A stretch of 27,368 nucleotides of DNA, from positions 1 to 27,368 of the forward strand of contig UQWK01000026.1 of assembly GCA_900544725.1 (NCBI GenBank), given 5' to 3'. Numbering within the stretch: position 1 is the stretch's first letter; each line of letters opens with the position of its first letter. Source of the stretch: an uncultured Collinsella sp. Lineage in GTDB: Bacteria; Actinomycetota; Coriobacteriia; Coriobacteriales; Coriobacteriaceae. Below, piece by piece: positions 1-6,823 of the stretch. Position numbers and translations under genes: made by a program. The notes under the pieces are model-generated. The model saw nothing but the letters and a program-made list of their open reading frames with translations. It did no database searches and was not told where the DNA came from.

Positions 1-88
1 GGGCAACGTTGTAGATGCTCATCCAGAGCACCATGCAAAAGCACATGATAAAGGTGAACAGCAGGCTCTCTCGTTTGTTGATAGGCAT
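1..88 (-). CDS. DUF2798-like small membrane protein, 5' part only
   Basis: This is the N-terminal 29 residues of a gene that continues off the left edge. The peptide begins MPINKRESLLFTF and runs into one hydrophobic segment ending WMSIYN. That resembles the DUF2798 family of short two-helix membrane proteins, which typically start with a K/R-rich tip and a Met/Cys-rich first helix. An AAAGGA ribosome site lies about 10 nt upstream of the ATG at 88. An in-frame ATG at 109 has no SD, so I prefer 88. The function of the family is not known to me. A strong intrinsic terminator (132-182) ends only about 45 nt upstream and I see no promoter in between. Family confidence is moderate because so little of the protein is visible. 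Confidence 0.65.
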   Translation of the reverse strand, partial: MPINKRESLLFTFIMCFCMVLWMSIYNVA

Positions 89-131
89 GAAGGGCAGATT
101 CCTTTCCATGTTGCGTCGCGGCGCCGCCAAC

Positions 132-182
132 AAAAACGGGCGGGCAAGATGGAGTTACTGGGACTTCATCTCGCCCGCCCGT
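132..182 (-). terminator. Strong intrinsic terminator downstream of the ThrE-type gene
   Basis: A 20-bp stem (arms 136-155 and 163-182, loop of 7) is followed on the minus strand by a run of five T. Two positions pair only as G-U in the minus-strand RNA and would be A/C mismatches in the plus-strand RNA, so the hairpin is built for minus-strand transcription. It would end the transcript from the exporter gene. It also lies just upstream of the DUF2798 start, so attenuation of that gene is possible. Confidence 0.85.
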
Positions 183-297
183 GTTACGCGCGTCTGCGAC
201 TACTTATGTGGTGGAACCAGCCTAGCACGAAACGCATGCGCTTCGTAAGCGTTGAGTTTATGAAGATGCAGGGCACCGATAATCCCCCGACCCCATA

Positions 298-364
298 AGT
301 TGCGGTGGAATACGGACTGTTTTGACCCTTTAAGCAGCAATTCAGTCCCTATTTCACCGCAACT
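298..364. repeat. Imperfect palindrome with 22-nt arms
   Basis: Arms 298-319 and 343-364 are inverted copies matching at 20 of 22 positions, around a 23-nt centre. It lies 36 nt after the exporter stop codon. No T-run follows on either strand, so it is not a standard terminator. The conserved ends (AGTTGCGGTG and its complement CACCGCAACT) look like the ends of a dispersed palindromic repeat. The rest of 185-399 shows no convincing gene. Confidence 0.7.
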
Positions 365-399
365 CATTTGGTGAAAAGCAACCTGCCCCCTTGCACCAA

Positions 400-1968
400 T
401 TAGCTGGTGTGGCGCCAGCGAGGGTCGGTGAGCGTACGCGCCACACCCAGGCCAACGGGCAAAAACGCCACGATGAGCACTGCACGCACAAACCAGCCGA
501 GCATATTGACCGTGTCGAAGGTGCACATGTAATACATCGAGCGATACAGGTACAAGCCCGGCACCATAATGACAATCGATGGCACCGTGAGAGCGATACG
601 TGGGTAGGTGAGCTTGATTTCGGCTAAGCTCGCGAGCAGCCCCGATACCAACGCGCCAGTAAACGCAGCCGCCTCGGAAGGCATGCCCGCACTCAAGCCC
701 AAGAAGGGAAACAGCGTCGGCGCATCGACGAGCGTAAGGCGCAAGGTATTAGACACGGCGCCGATGAGCCCTGCCGCCGCGGCCATCTTTATCGGACTGT
801 TGAACATAACCGAGAAGCCAAATACTCCGACAAAGCTCATCACCACGCGCAAGAGCGTAAGAGCCAACGGTGAGAGACCAAGCGGCGCAAAGTCGTCCGG
901 CGCCAGGCCAACACACTCGGCAACCATCCAACCTACGAGCGTCGCCATCACAATAATCGATACGGCATATGAAAGGCGCTCGATACCGCTTCGCATGTCG
1001 AGCTTAGCGATGTCGAGGCCTGCCGTAATGAGCGGAAAGCCGGGAATCACAAAGAGCATGGCGCCGATATAGCCTTCTTGGTGCGACATTGCCCCCGGTA
1101 TGACCTGGCCAAGGCCGAGCAATGCCAGCAGATACGAAACGCAAGCGAGCGCAACGCCGGTCGTCAGCGCGCTGAACTGACCAAGGCCTTGCCTGAGAAT
1201 ATGGGAGCGGGCAAAGTTGCCGACACCCGCGCCCACGAACGCGCATGCCATCTCAATAGGACCGCCACCAAGTAAAAAGACAAAGGCGCCACAGGCGCAG
1301 GCCGCCGCAAGGCCCTGTTGCCAAGGCGCGTAATCAGGTTTTGAACTCTCAACGGTCTTGAGCATCTCGTGATACTCGTGCACCGTGAAGCGACGACCAT
1401 AGGTCTCGATTTCCTTGAGGAAACTCTCCATCATCCAAATGCGATGGGTATTGACGCCCGTTGTGGGCAGGCTGACGACCTCGTTAAAGCAGTGGCCATC
1501 TTCGATGCAGGTACACTCAAACGATAGGAGACTCAAGTCGACGTGGATGGTGACACCGAGTACGGCGGCGACGCGATTCATGGTATCGCGAACACGCCAG
1601 GCACCCGTTCCGCTCGCGAGCATAAGCATACCGGTGCGGCAGATGATGGATGATTTATCAGTGAGCGGCGCATCGACGGCAAGTTCATCGCCTGCCGTCA
1701 CGATCTGGTGCCAGTCAGTTTTCATATGGAGCGCGCCGGCACGAACGCCGTGGTGCATGGGGACTCTTGAGAGCAGCGAGTCATGGCGCGAAGGCTGTGG
1801 AGGCTCCGCTGATTCGCCCTCGTCCTCGTCGGGCTCTTCATCGACCAGATCAAAGGAATCAAGCGATGCCGGCTCGCGACGATCGATTAGCTCCTCATCC
1901 TCATCGTCAAAGTAATTGAACTGATCGAGCATGTCCTCTTCGATTGCGCGCTCGCTCGCGTCGTCCAT
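400..1968 (-). CDS. ThrE-family threonine/serine exporter
   Basis: This 522-residue protein has a very acidic N-terminal tail (about residues 1-60, rich in D and E). A ThrE/DUF1212-type domain follows from about residue 100 to 350, with the family-typical CRTGMLMLASG stretch and then several hydrophobic helices. A second ThrE_2-like membrane domain occupies about 375-515. The full-length arrangement of both domains in one chain is the Corynebacterium ThrE type, which exports threonine and serine by proton antiport; the YjjP/YjjB type splits them. The start at 1968 has AAGGGAG 7 nt upstream; an ATG at 2001 lacks a site. The gene stands alone: lysS upstream ends in its own hairpin and a terminator follows downstream. 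The substrate is inferred from family only. Confidence 0.85.
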   Translation of the reverse strand: MDDASERAIEEDMLDQFNYFDDEDEELIDRREPASLDSFDLVDEEPDEDEGESAEPPQPSRHDSLLSRVPMHHGVRAGALHMKTDWHQIVTAGDELAVDAPLTDKSSIICRTGMLMLASGTGAWRVRDTMNRVAAVLGVTIHVDLSLLSFECTCIEDGHCFNEVVSLPTTGVNTHRIWMMESFLKEIETYGRRFTVHEYHEMLKTVESSKPDYAPWQQGLAAACACGAFVFLLGGGPIEMACAFVGAGVGNFARSHILRQGLGQFSALTTGVALACVSYLLALLGLGQVIPGAMSHQEGYIGAMLFVIPGFPLITAGLDIAKLDMRSGIERLSYAVSIIVMATLVGWMVAECVGLAPDDFAPLGLSPLALTLLRVVMSFVGVFGFSVMFNSPIKMAAAAGLIGAVSNTLRLTLVDAPTLFPFLGLSAGMPSEAAAFTGALVSGLLASLAEIKLTYPRIALTVPSIVIMVPGLYLYRSMYYMCTFDTVNMLGWFVRAVLIVAFLPVGLGVARTLTDPRWRHTS

Positions 1969-2035
1969 ACAGATGCTCCCTTCTTGCCGACTAACCCCCA
2001 TCCTAGGCAGCAGCGGCTAAAGGAAACATAAAAGA

Positions 2036-2334
2036 GACAACTGTCATGCGAGCCATGTGCTCAATAGCCATTGAGTAGTCGTTTAAGAACGTCCCCAATG
2101 ACCACATCGATGTTTTGGCAACGCCAGCGAGCGGGCCGCATTCCAACCAGGACAACGCCGCAGGCAGAGGATGGACAGCGAGCCGCGTCCAGCTTGACAG
2201 CCAAGGCAACGCCGATGCCTTGGCAACGACAGCGAAAGCCCGCCAGAGCGAGCAAGGTGCCTTGAAACAAGGCGGCATTGACCTTCTGGTCATGCCGCCG
2301 AAGTTGAAAGGCAGATTGCCGCTCTGGCGGGCTT
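2036..2334. other. Highly folded intergenic element, possible structured RNA or repeat
   Basis: This spacer between lysS and the exporter gene is dense in nested inverted repeats. CTCAAT/ATTGAG lies at 2060-2075. A perfect 9-bp stem pairs 2200-2208 with 2216-2224. A 15-bp perfect stem pairs 2236-2250 with 2320-2334 and encloses GGCGGCAT-type hairpin arms at 2271-2283 and 2288-2299. TTGGCAACGCCAGCGA at 2115-2130 recurs with one change at 2220-2235. A 113-codon minus-strand frame crosses it, but it has no SD or family resemblance and is poorly supported. I do not recognise a named RNA family. A structured RNA, a clustered palindromic repeat or a decayed element all remain open. Confidence 0.5.
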
Positions 2335-2347
2335 GCAGCGTCAACTG

Positions 2348-2375
2348 GTTACGCGGGTTGGTAAACCCGCGTAAC
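2348..2375 (-). terminator. Hairpin directly after lysS
   Basis: A perfect 12-bp stem (2348-2359 with 2364-2375) with a 4-nt loop begins 3 nt after the lysS stop codon. No T-run follows on the minus strand, so it may be an end-protecting hairpin or a factor-assisted terminator rather than a classic intrinsic one. Confidence 0.55.
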
Positions 2376-2378
2376 TCC

Positions 2379-4343
2379 CTAGTACATCTTTGCGCCGGCA
2401 GGGATGGAGGCGTCGAGCTGGATCAGGTTGAGACGCTCCTCGCCCTCCTCCTCGTGGATGGCGCTGATGAGCATGCCGCAGCTGGGAATACCCATCATCT
2501 TGCGCGGAGGCAGGTTGGTGATGGCGAGCAGGGTCTTGCCGACCAGGTCCTCGGGCTCATAATAATCGTGAATACCGGAGAGGATGGTGCGGTCGGTACC
2601 GGTGCCGTCATCGAGCGTAAAGTTCAGCAGCTTCTTGGACTTCTTGACGGCCTCGCATGCCTTGACCTTCACGGCGCGGAAATCGCTCTTGGAGAAGGTG
2701 TCGAAGTCGACAAACTCCTCAAACAGCGGCTCGACGGCAATCTTGGAATAATCAACCGTGGGCTTGAGCGGCTTGACGAAGGGGCTCGCGGTGTTGCCGG
2801 CCTCGGCAGCCTTGGCAGCAGCGGCACCGGACTGGAAACCCTTCTCGGGCTTCATGTGCGGGAACAGCAGCACGTCGCGGATGGAAGCCTGGTTGGTGAG
2901 CAGCATGACCACGCGGTCGATACCGATGCCGATGCCGCCCGCGGGAGGCATACCGTACTCGAGGGCGCGCACGTAATCCTCGTCGTACTCCATGGCCTCG
3001 TCGTCGCCGCCGGCCTTCTCGGCCATCTGGGCAGCGAAGCGCTCGGCCTGGTCGACCGGGTCGTTGAGCTCGGAGAACGCGTTGGCGTACTCGTGGCCGG
3101 CGATGACCAGCTCAAAGCGATGGGTCAGGCGCGGGTCATCCTCAAAGCGTTTGGCAAGCGGGCTAACCTCGATGGGGTAATCGCACACGAAGGTGGGGTT
3201 GACGATGGTGTCCTCGCCCAGCTCATCGTAGATCTCGGCGATGATCTTGCCGGCGGTCCACTCGGGCTTGATCTCCAGGCCCTTCTCGCGTGCGGCGGCA
3301 GCAAGCTCCTCGACCGGCGTGTCGATGGTGACCGGCTTGCCGAGCACGTCGGAGACAATGTCGGTCATGGGACGGCTGGCCCACTCACCAGAAAGGTCGA
3401 TGGTCTGGCCCTGGTACTCGATAACCTCGGGGTTGCCGATGGCCTTGTTAGCCGCCTTAATGACACCCTGGGCGAGTGCCTTCATGCCCTCGAGATCGGA
3501 GAAGGCACGGTAGGCCTCCATCGTGGTGAACTCGGGGTTGTGGGTAAGGTCCATGCCCTCGTTGCGGAAGATACGACCGATCTCGAACACGCGCTCAAAG
3601 CCGCCGACGATGCAGCGCTTGAGGTGCAGCTCGGTGGCGATACGCAGGTAGCACTCCTGATCGAGCGCGTTGAAGTGCGTGATGAACGGCTTGGCAGTAG
3701 CTCCGCCCTGGATGGTCTGCAGGATAGGAGTCTCAACCTCCATGTAGCCATCGGACTCCATAAAGCGGCGGAACGTGGAGAGGATCTGCGAGCGTTTGCG
3801 GAAGGTCTCGCGAACGTCGTCGTTGGCGATCAGGTCGACATAGCGCTGACGATAGCGGGTCTCCTTGTCGGAGAGACCGTGAAACTTCTCGGGCAGCGGG
3901 CGAACGGCCTTGGACAGCAGCGTCGCGCTCTTGGGGGCAACGGAAAGCTGGCCACGCTTGGTGCGCACGACTACGCCGGCCACGCCCAGGATATCGCCCA
4001 GGTCGAGGGCCTTGAGCGTATTCCAGGCAGCCTCGTCCATGTCGTTGATGCGGCAGAACAGCTGAATCTCGGCAGTCGCATCGCGCACGACGATGAACAT
4101 GATCTTGCCCTGACCGCGCTTGGCGACCACGCGGCCGGCGATCTTCACGACGTCCTCGGTGTCCTCGCCATCGGCAAGCTCGGCGTACTTAGCCTCGATA
4201 TCGGCGACGTAGTCCTCAAGCTCAGAGTGCTCGGGATACGGGTTCTGGCCCGCCTCGAACAGGGAGGCACGCTTTGCCAGGCGGGTGGCACGCTCGTCGT
4301 TGAGCGTCGATGCCTGATCGGCGGCGTTCTGGTTTTCTGCCAT
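2379..4343 (-). CDS. lysS: Lysyl-tRNA synthetase (class II) with C-terminal tRNA-binding domain
   Basis: The enzyme charges tRNA-Lys with lysine. Its 654 residues hold an N-terminal OB anticodon-binding domain (about 65-150), then the class II core. Motif 1 is around 180-206 (ending EVETPIL), motif 2 around 259-276 (FRNEGMDLTHNPEFTTMEAY) and motif 3 around 470-495 (GIGIGIDRVVMLL). Bacterial LysRS usually stops near residue 500. Here an Ala-rich linker (505-520) leads to a further domain of about 110 residues (545-654) of the EMAP-II/Trbp111 OB type found at the end of MetRS; LPPRKMMGIPSCGML is its hallmark. GAGGAG precedes the start codon. greA lies upstream, and the pair probably shares a transcript subject to the hairpin between them. 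Confidence 0.97.
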   Translation of the reverse strand: MAENQNAADQASTLNDERATRLAKRASLFEAGQNPYPEHSELEDYVADIEAKYAELADGEDTEDVVKIAGRVVAKRGQGKIMFIVVRDATAEIQLFCRINDMDEAAWNTLKALDLGDILGVAGVVVRTKRGQLSVAPKSATLLSKAVRPLPEKFHGLSDKETRYRQRYVDLIANDDVRETFRKRSQILSTFRRFMESDGYMEVETPILQTIQGGATAKPFITHFNALDQECYLRIATELHLKRCIVGGFERVFEIGRIFRNEGMDLTHNPEFTTMEAYRAFSDLEGMKALAQGVIKAANKAIGNPEVIEYQGQTIDLSGEWASRPMTDIVSDVLGKPVTIDTPVEELAAAAREKGLEIKPEWTAGKIIAEIYDELGEDTIVNPTFVCDYPIEVSPLAKRFEDDPRLTHRFELVIAGHEYANAFSELNDPVDQAERFAAQMAEKAGGDDEAMEYDEDYVRALEYGMPPAGGIGIGIDRVVMLLTNQASIRDVLLFPHMKPEKGFQSGAAAAKAAEAGNTASPFVKPLKPTVDYSKIAVEPLFEEFVDFDTFSKSDFRAVKVKACEAVKKSKKLLNFTLDDGTGTDRTILSGIHDYYEPEDLVGKTLLAITNLPPRKMMGIPSCGMLISAIHEEEGEERLNLIQLDASIPAGAKMY

Positions 4344-4360
4344 AGTTAGCTCCTCAAACT

Positions 4361-4393
4361 AAAACGCTCCCCAGGATTCGGTCCCAGGGAGCG
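4361..4393 (-). terminator. Hairpin between greA and lysS
   Basis: CGCTCCC and GGGAGCG (4365-4371 and 4387-4393) can close a stem whose interior pairs further. On the minus strand it is followed by TTTTAGTTT and then the lysS SD. The T-run is weak, so partial termination between greA and lysS is likely rather than a full stop. Confidence 0.55.
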
Positions 4394-4421
4394 AAAACAT
4401 ACCTTTACGCGGGACCGTGGT

Positions 4422-4892
4422 CTAGCGTGCGATCTTGGCGATGGTGTAGACGCGAGTCTTGCCGGAAGGCGTAACGACTTCGACGGAGTCGCCCTCGCCA
4501 TGACCAATGATGGCGTGGCCGACCGGAGACTCGTTGGAGATCTTGTGCTCGAGCGAGTTGGTCTCGGTAGTACCGACAAGCGTGACCTCGATGAGCTCAC
4601 CATTGGGGTCGACCAGGGTAACAGTCGAGCCAATGGAGACGGTCAGGTCGCCCGTGCTGGCAGCGATCTGAGCGTTGGCGAGGATGGCCTGGATCTCGGC
4701 GATACGAGCGGCGTTCTGGGCCTGCTTGTCCTTGGCGGCATCGTACTCGGAGTTCTCCGAAAGGTCGCCGAACGCGCGGGCTTCCTTGATGTCCTCGACG
4801 ATCTCCTTGGCGTAATCGCCCTCACGCCAAGCGAGCTCCTCGACGAGCTTCTGGCGGCCCTCAGCGGTCAGTACGATCTGGCTTGCGTCCAT
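4422..4892 (-). CDS. greA: Transcription elongation factor GreA
   Basis: GreA enters the RNA polymerase secondary channel and stimulates cleavage of backtracked RNA. The protein has 156 residues, close to the family norm of about 158. Its N-terminal coiled-coil hairpin carries the tip signature GDLSENSEYDAAK, with the two acidic residues that coordinate magnesium. A C-terminal FKBP-like domain contains SPVGHAIIGHGEGD and ends near the family's usual C-terminus. The start at 4892 is supported by GGGGAGA 7-8 nt upstream; an in-frame ATG at 4922 has no SD. It sits between tatA and lysS, all on minus, with a terminator upstream (4941-4973), so it probably has its own promoter in the short space after it. 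Confidence 0.97.
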   Translation of the reverse strand: MDASQIVLTAEGRQKLVEELAWREGDYAKEIVEDIKEARAFGDLSENSEYDAAKDKQAQNAARIAEIQAILANAQIAASTGDLTVSIGSTVTLVDPNGELIEVTLVGTTETNSLEHKISNESPVGHAIIGHGEGDSVEVVTPSGKTRVYTIAKIAR

Positions 4893-4940
4893 ACGGATAT
4901 CTCCCCAACTCTGATCAAACAATCAACTGTCAACAAAACG

Positions 4941-4973
4941 AAAAAGACCGGCTAGCCTGCGGGCAAGCCGGTC
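4941..4973 (-). terminator. Intrinsic terminator of tatA
   Basis: The stem GACCGGCT/AGCCGGTC (4946-4953 with 4966-4973) is extended by GCC/GGC across one mismatch. On the minus strand it is followed by TTTTTCGTTTT. It lies 26 nt after the tatA stop. Confidence 0.9.
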
Positions 4974-4998
4974 AGGTGCTCACCCCAAAGGGATGGGA

Positions 4999-5274
4999 CT
5001 ACTCTGCGTCCGCGTCGCTGTCCTCTGCCTTCTTTTGCTTGGCAGCAGCGAGCTTGGCCTCGAGCTCTGCGATCTCCTTGTCCTCCTTGGACTCCTCGAC
5101 CACAACCTCCTCGGCCTGCTTGGTTTCGCCCTTATCGTCGCCCTCCATACCCTCGCGGATATTCTTGACGGTAGAGCCGAGGGACTTACCGAGCTTCGGC
5201 AGGTTCTTGGGCCCAAAGATAATCAGGACAACAACGAGAATAATGATGAGCTCAGGAGCCCTCAGTCCAAACAT
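4999..5274 (-). CDS. tatA: Twin-arginine translocase subunit TatA
   Basis: TatA forms the pore-like oligomer of the Sec-independent export system for folded proteins. The 91-residue product has the family layout: a short N-terminus, one membrane helix (about residues 9-20, ELIIILVVVLIIF) and the hinge motif FGPKNLPKLGKSLG. An amphipathic helix follows, then an acidic/Lys-rich tail with a coiled-coil look (EIAELEAKLAAAKQ). The start at 5274 has GGAGGT 5 nt upstream; the open frame extends upstream through the tRNA-Pro gene, and that part is spurious. A promoter at 5311-5339 and terminators on both sides make it a single-gene transcript. No tatC is in the window. TatA and TatB are hard to separate by eye, but the FGP-LP form favours TatA. 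Confidence 0.93.
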   Translation of the reverse strand: MFGLRAPELIIILVVVLIIFGPKNLPKLGKSLGSTVKNIREGMEGDDKGETKQAEEVVVEESKEDKEIAELEAKLAAAKQKKAEDSDADAE

Positions 5275-5310
5275 GTAGACCTCCACAATACAGCGAGACA
5301 AGCTCGAATG

Positions 5311-5339
5311 AGTATACCGCGGGTATCGCGGTATCACAA
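5311..5339 (-). promoter_or_regulatory. Promoter of tatA with a palindrome in its spacer
   Basis: On the minus strand, TTGTGA (5339-5334) and TATACT (5316-5311) are separated by exactly 17 nt, about 37 nt upstream of the tatA start codon. A perfect 8-bp inverted repeat (ATACCGCG/CGCGGTAT, 5314-5321 and 5327-5334) fills the spacer and touches both hexamers, so a repressor site is possible. Confidence 0.8.
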
Positions 5340-5347
5340 CAATAGCT

Positions 5348-5375
5348 AAAAAAAGGGACCGCAAGAAGCGGTCCC
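5348..5375 (-). terminator. Terminator after tRNA-Pro
   Basis: A perfect 8-bp stem GGGACCGC/GCGGTCCC (5355-5362 with 5368-5375) is followed by seven T on the minus strand, 11 nt beyond the tRNA CCA end. It is a textbook intrinsic terminator. Confidence 0.95.
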
Positions 5376-5386
5376 TCCTCATGCTC

Positions 5387-5463
5387 TGGTCGGGTTGACT
5401 GGATTTGAACCAGCGACCCCTGCGTCCCGAACGCAGTGCTCTACCAAACTGAGCCACAACCCG
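5387..5463 (-). tRNA. tRNA-Pro, anticodon CGG, CCA encoded
   Basis: Read on the minus strand, the 77-nt gene has acceptor arms CGGGTTG/CAACCCG and a D-arm with GGTAGAGC. The anticodon stem CTGCG/CGCAG surrounds loop TTCGGGA, giving anticodon CGG (codon CCG). The T-arm contains GGTTCAAATCC, and the discriminator A and CCA are encoded. It lies 37 nt after ispE. A TACTAT sequence about 15 nt upstream may be a -10 box, but readthrough from ispE is also possible. Confidence 0.97.
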
Positions 5464-5500
5464 TTAGCTCGACTATAGTAACAAAGTTTTTCGCCGCGTG

Positions 5501-6409
5501 CTAGAGAAATTTTAATTTCTTTGGCGCTTCAATGCGAACCGTGTTGGGAATGAGCTCCGTCGCGCAGGACCACCAGCCGTTTTGCAGGGCAGCGTCGGCA
5601 AGCCTTTCGGCCGTGGCGGCGGTGTCGCAAATGGCAAACGAGCAGGCACCCGAACCGCACACGTTTGCGGCAATGGTACCGTCCTGTGAACGAAGCCAGT
5701 CAAGCACCGTTTGAATCCGCGGCTCCATCTGCGCGGAAATGACTCCCAGGTTGTTGTGGACGAGCGTGTAGGCCGCCTCTGCGTCTCCCGAGCGAAGGGC
5801 AGATGCGATCGCTCCGGGCTTGTCCGCAGGCGCTGGAGTCTCGTCAAAACGTCGATAGGCTTCAATTGTCGAAACGCTTGCCTCGCGCGGCTTGACCAGC
5901 ACGACGGGCGTCGCGGGTAGTGCGGGGTACTCGGTGGCCAGCACGTCTCCCCCACCCACGTAGAACGCAGGGCTGGCATGCAAAAAGAAGGGAACGTCAG
6001 CACCAATGCCCCGCGCAATGTCGTCGAGCGCGGGGTCGGTGCGATCAATTCCCCAGAGCTCCGCCAAGGCAACAATGACCGCGGCCGCATCCGTCGAGGG
6101 GCCGCCCAAGCCGGCGCACAATGGAATGCGCTTCTCAATCGTCACGCAGATGTTTGCCTCGCGACCATAATGCTCGGCCATAGCAGCAGCTGCACGATAC
6201 GCCGTATTCTTTTGCATAGGAAAGTCGGATGCCGGAATCGTCTGGACGGTCAGCGCCTGTGCCGGCGTGACCGTCACGGTATCGACAAGACCGACGGCTG
6301 CCATCAGGGAATCGACCCTGTGATAGCCGCGGGCGTCACGCTCGGTATGAACCCCCAGATAGAGGTTGATCTTTGCCGGCGCGAAAAGGGTCAGGGACCA
6401 ATCGGTCAC
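5501..6409 (-). CDS. ispE: 4-diphosphocytidyl-2-C-methyl-D-erythritol kinase
   Basis: IspE phosphorylates CDP-methylerythritol in the MEP route to isoprenoid precursors. The 302-residue protein is a GHMP kinase. The N-terminal APAKINLYLGV motif is characteristic of IspE, and the ATP loop PLCAGLGGPSTDAAA lies at about residues 96-110, with P-S-T where GGSSDAA is commoner. DVPFF is near 139. The C-terminal glycine motif is NVCGSGACSF. The start is GTG at 6409, two bases after the veg stop codon, with GAGGAG 8 nt upstream that overlaps the end of veg. Translation of the two is therefore coupled. In Bacillus veg also lies close to ispE, so this is a conserved neighbourhood. Confidence 0.96.
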   Translation of the reverse strand: MTDWSLTLFAPAKINLYLGVHTERDARGYHRVDSLMAAVGLVDTVTVTPAQALTVQTIPASDFPMQKNTAYRAAAAMAEHYGREANICVTIEKRIPLCAGLGGPSTDAAAVIVALAELWGIDRTDPALDDIARGIGADVPFFLHASPAFYVGGGDVLATEYPALPATPVVLVKPREASVSTIEAYRRFDETPAPADKPGAIASALRSGDAEAAYTLVHNNLGVISAQMEPRIQTVLDWLRSQDGTIAANVCGSGACSFAICDTAATAERLADAALQNGWWSCATELIPNTVRIEAPKKLKFL

Positions 6410-6411
6410 CG

Positions 6412-6708
6412 CTAGTGCTCCTCGAGCTGATTGCCGAGCGGGGTAAAAATGTGCTCGCCGCTCTCGGGGTCGAACAGCTCGACCTGGCCGGTGAGAACAT
6501 CAATATACTGGTAGGACTGACGCGACTTGCGGCCACGGCGCTCGTCGACCTCGACGATAAAGACTGCCGGATGGACGCTCTTGATGGTGCCCATGCGCTC
6601 GACGACGCGGGTGCGGCCCATGTTGGCCTTCACCTTAACGCGATCGCCAACCATATCGGTCAGCTTCTCGTGGATGTCGTCGACGTGATTGACTTCCATC
6701 TCTTCCAT
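6412..6708 (-). CDS. veg: Veg family protein
   Basis: This 98-residue protein matches the Bacillus Veg family (DUF1021) by eye: an N-terminal DIHEKLTDMVGDRV, the core KANMGRTRVVERMG, then PAVFIVEVDE and RQSYQYIDVLTGQVEL. This core is a small SH3-like beta barrel. In Bacillus Veg has been linked to biofilm matrix control; its molecular role is unclear. The start at 6708 has TGGAGG 8 nt upstream. An alternative ATG four codons downstream, and one eight codons upstream without an SD, are less likely. It has its own promoter (6776-6805) and is followed at once by ispE. A short C-terminal extension after the core is rich in E and H. Confidence 0.9.
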   Translation of the reverse strand: MEEMEVNHVDDIHEKLTDMVGDRVKVKANMGRTRVVERMGTIKSVHPAVFIVEVDERRGRKSRQSYQYIDVLTGQVELFDPESGEHIFTPLGNQLEEH

Positions 6709-6775
6709 GAACAGGGCCTCCAGAAGGTGCAATTCAAAAAGGGGATAATACCCCTAAGATAGACAAAACTCTAAT

Positions 6776-6805
6776 ACTATAGCACCCTGTTGTGGCCATA
6801 CGCAA
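6776..6805 (-). promoter_or_regulatory. Promoter of veg-ispE
   Basis: On the minus strand TTGCGT (6805-6800) and TATAGT (6781-6776) are spaced by 18 nt. The start would lie about 60 nt upstream of veg, in the gap after dtd. The -35 box overlaps a 20-bp palindrome. Confidence 0.7.
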
Positions 6806-6823
6806 GTAGCTAATTAGCTACTT
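6804..6823. repeat. Perfect 20-bp palindrome at the dtd stop and veg promoter
   Basis: AAGTAGCTAATTAGCTACTT is fully self-complementary. It includes bases of the dtd stop codon and the first bases of the veg -35 box. It could be an operator for a dimeric regulator or a short hairpin ending dtd; there is no T-run. Confidence 0.7.

Noticed and set aside
200..526. 108-codon minus-strand frame overlapping the end of the exporter gene
   Set aside because: It overlaps a well-supported gene and reads through a palindrome. I found no start site support.
2003..2344. 113-codon minus-strand frame in the lysS/exporter spacer
   Set aside because: There is no SD and no family resemblance. The DNA is dominated by inverted repeats that explain the sequence better.
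2115..4349. 744-codon plus-strand open frame
   Set aside because: It lies opposite lysS. Its product is Leu/Val/Gly-rich low-complexity sequence, as expected from the antisense of a G+C-rich gene, and has no SD.
5275..5457. N-terminal extension of TatA through the tRNA-Pro gene
   Set aside because: It would translate a tRNA and its terminator. The ATG at 5274 has a perfect SD and its own promoter.
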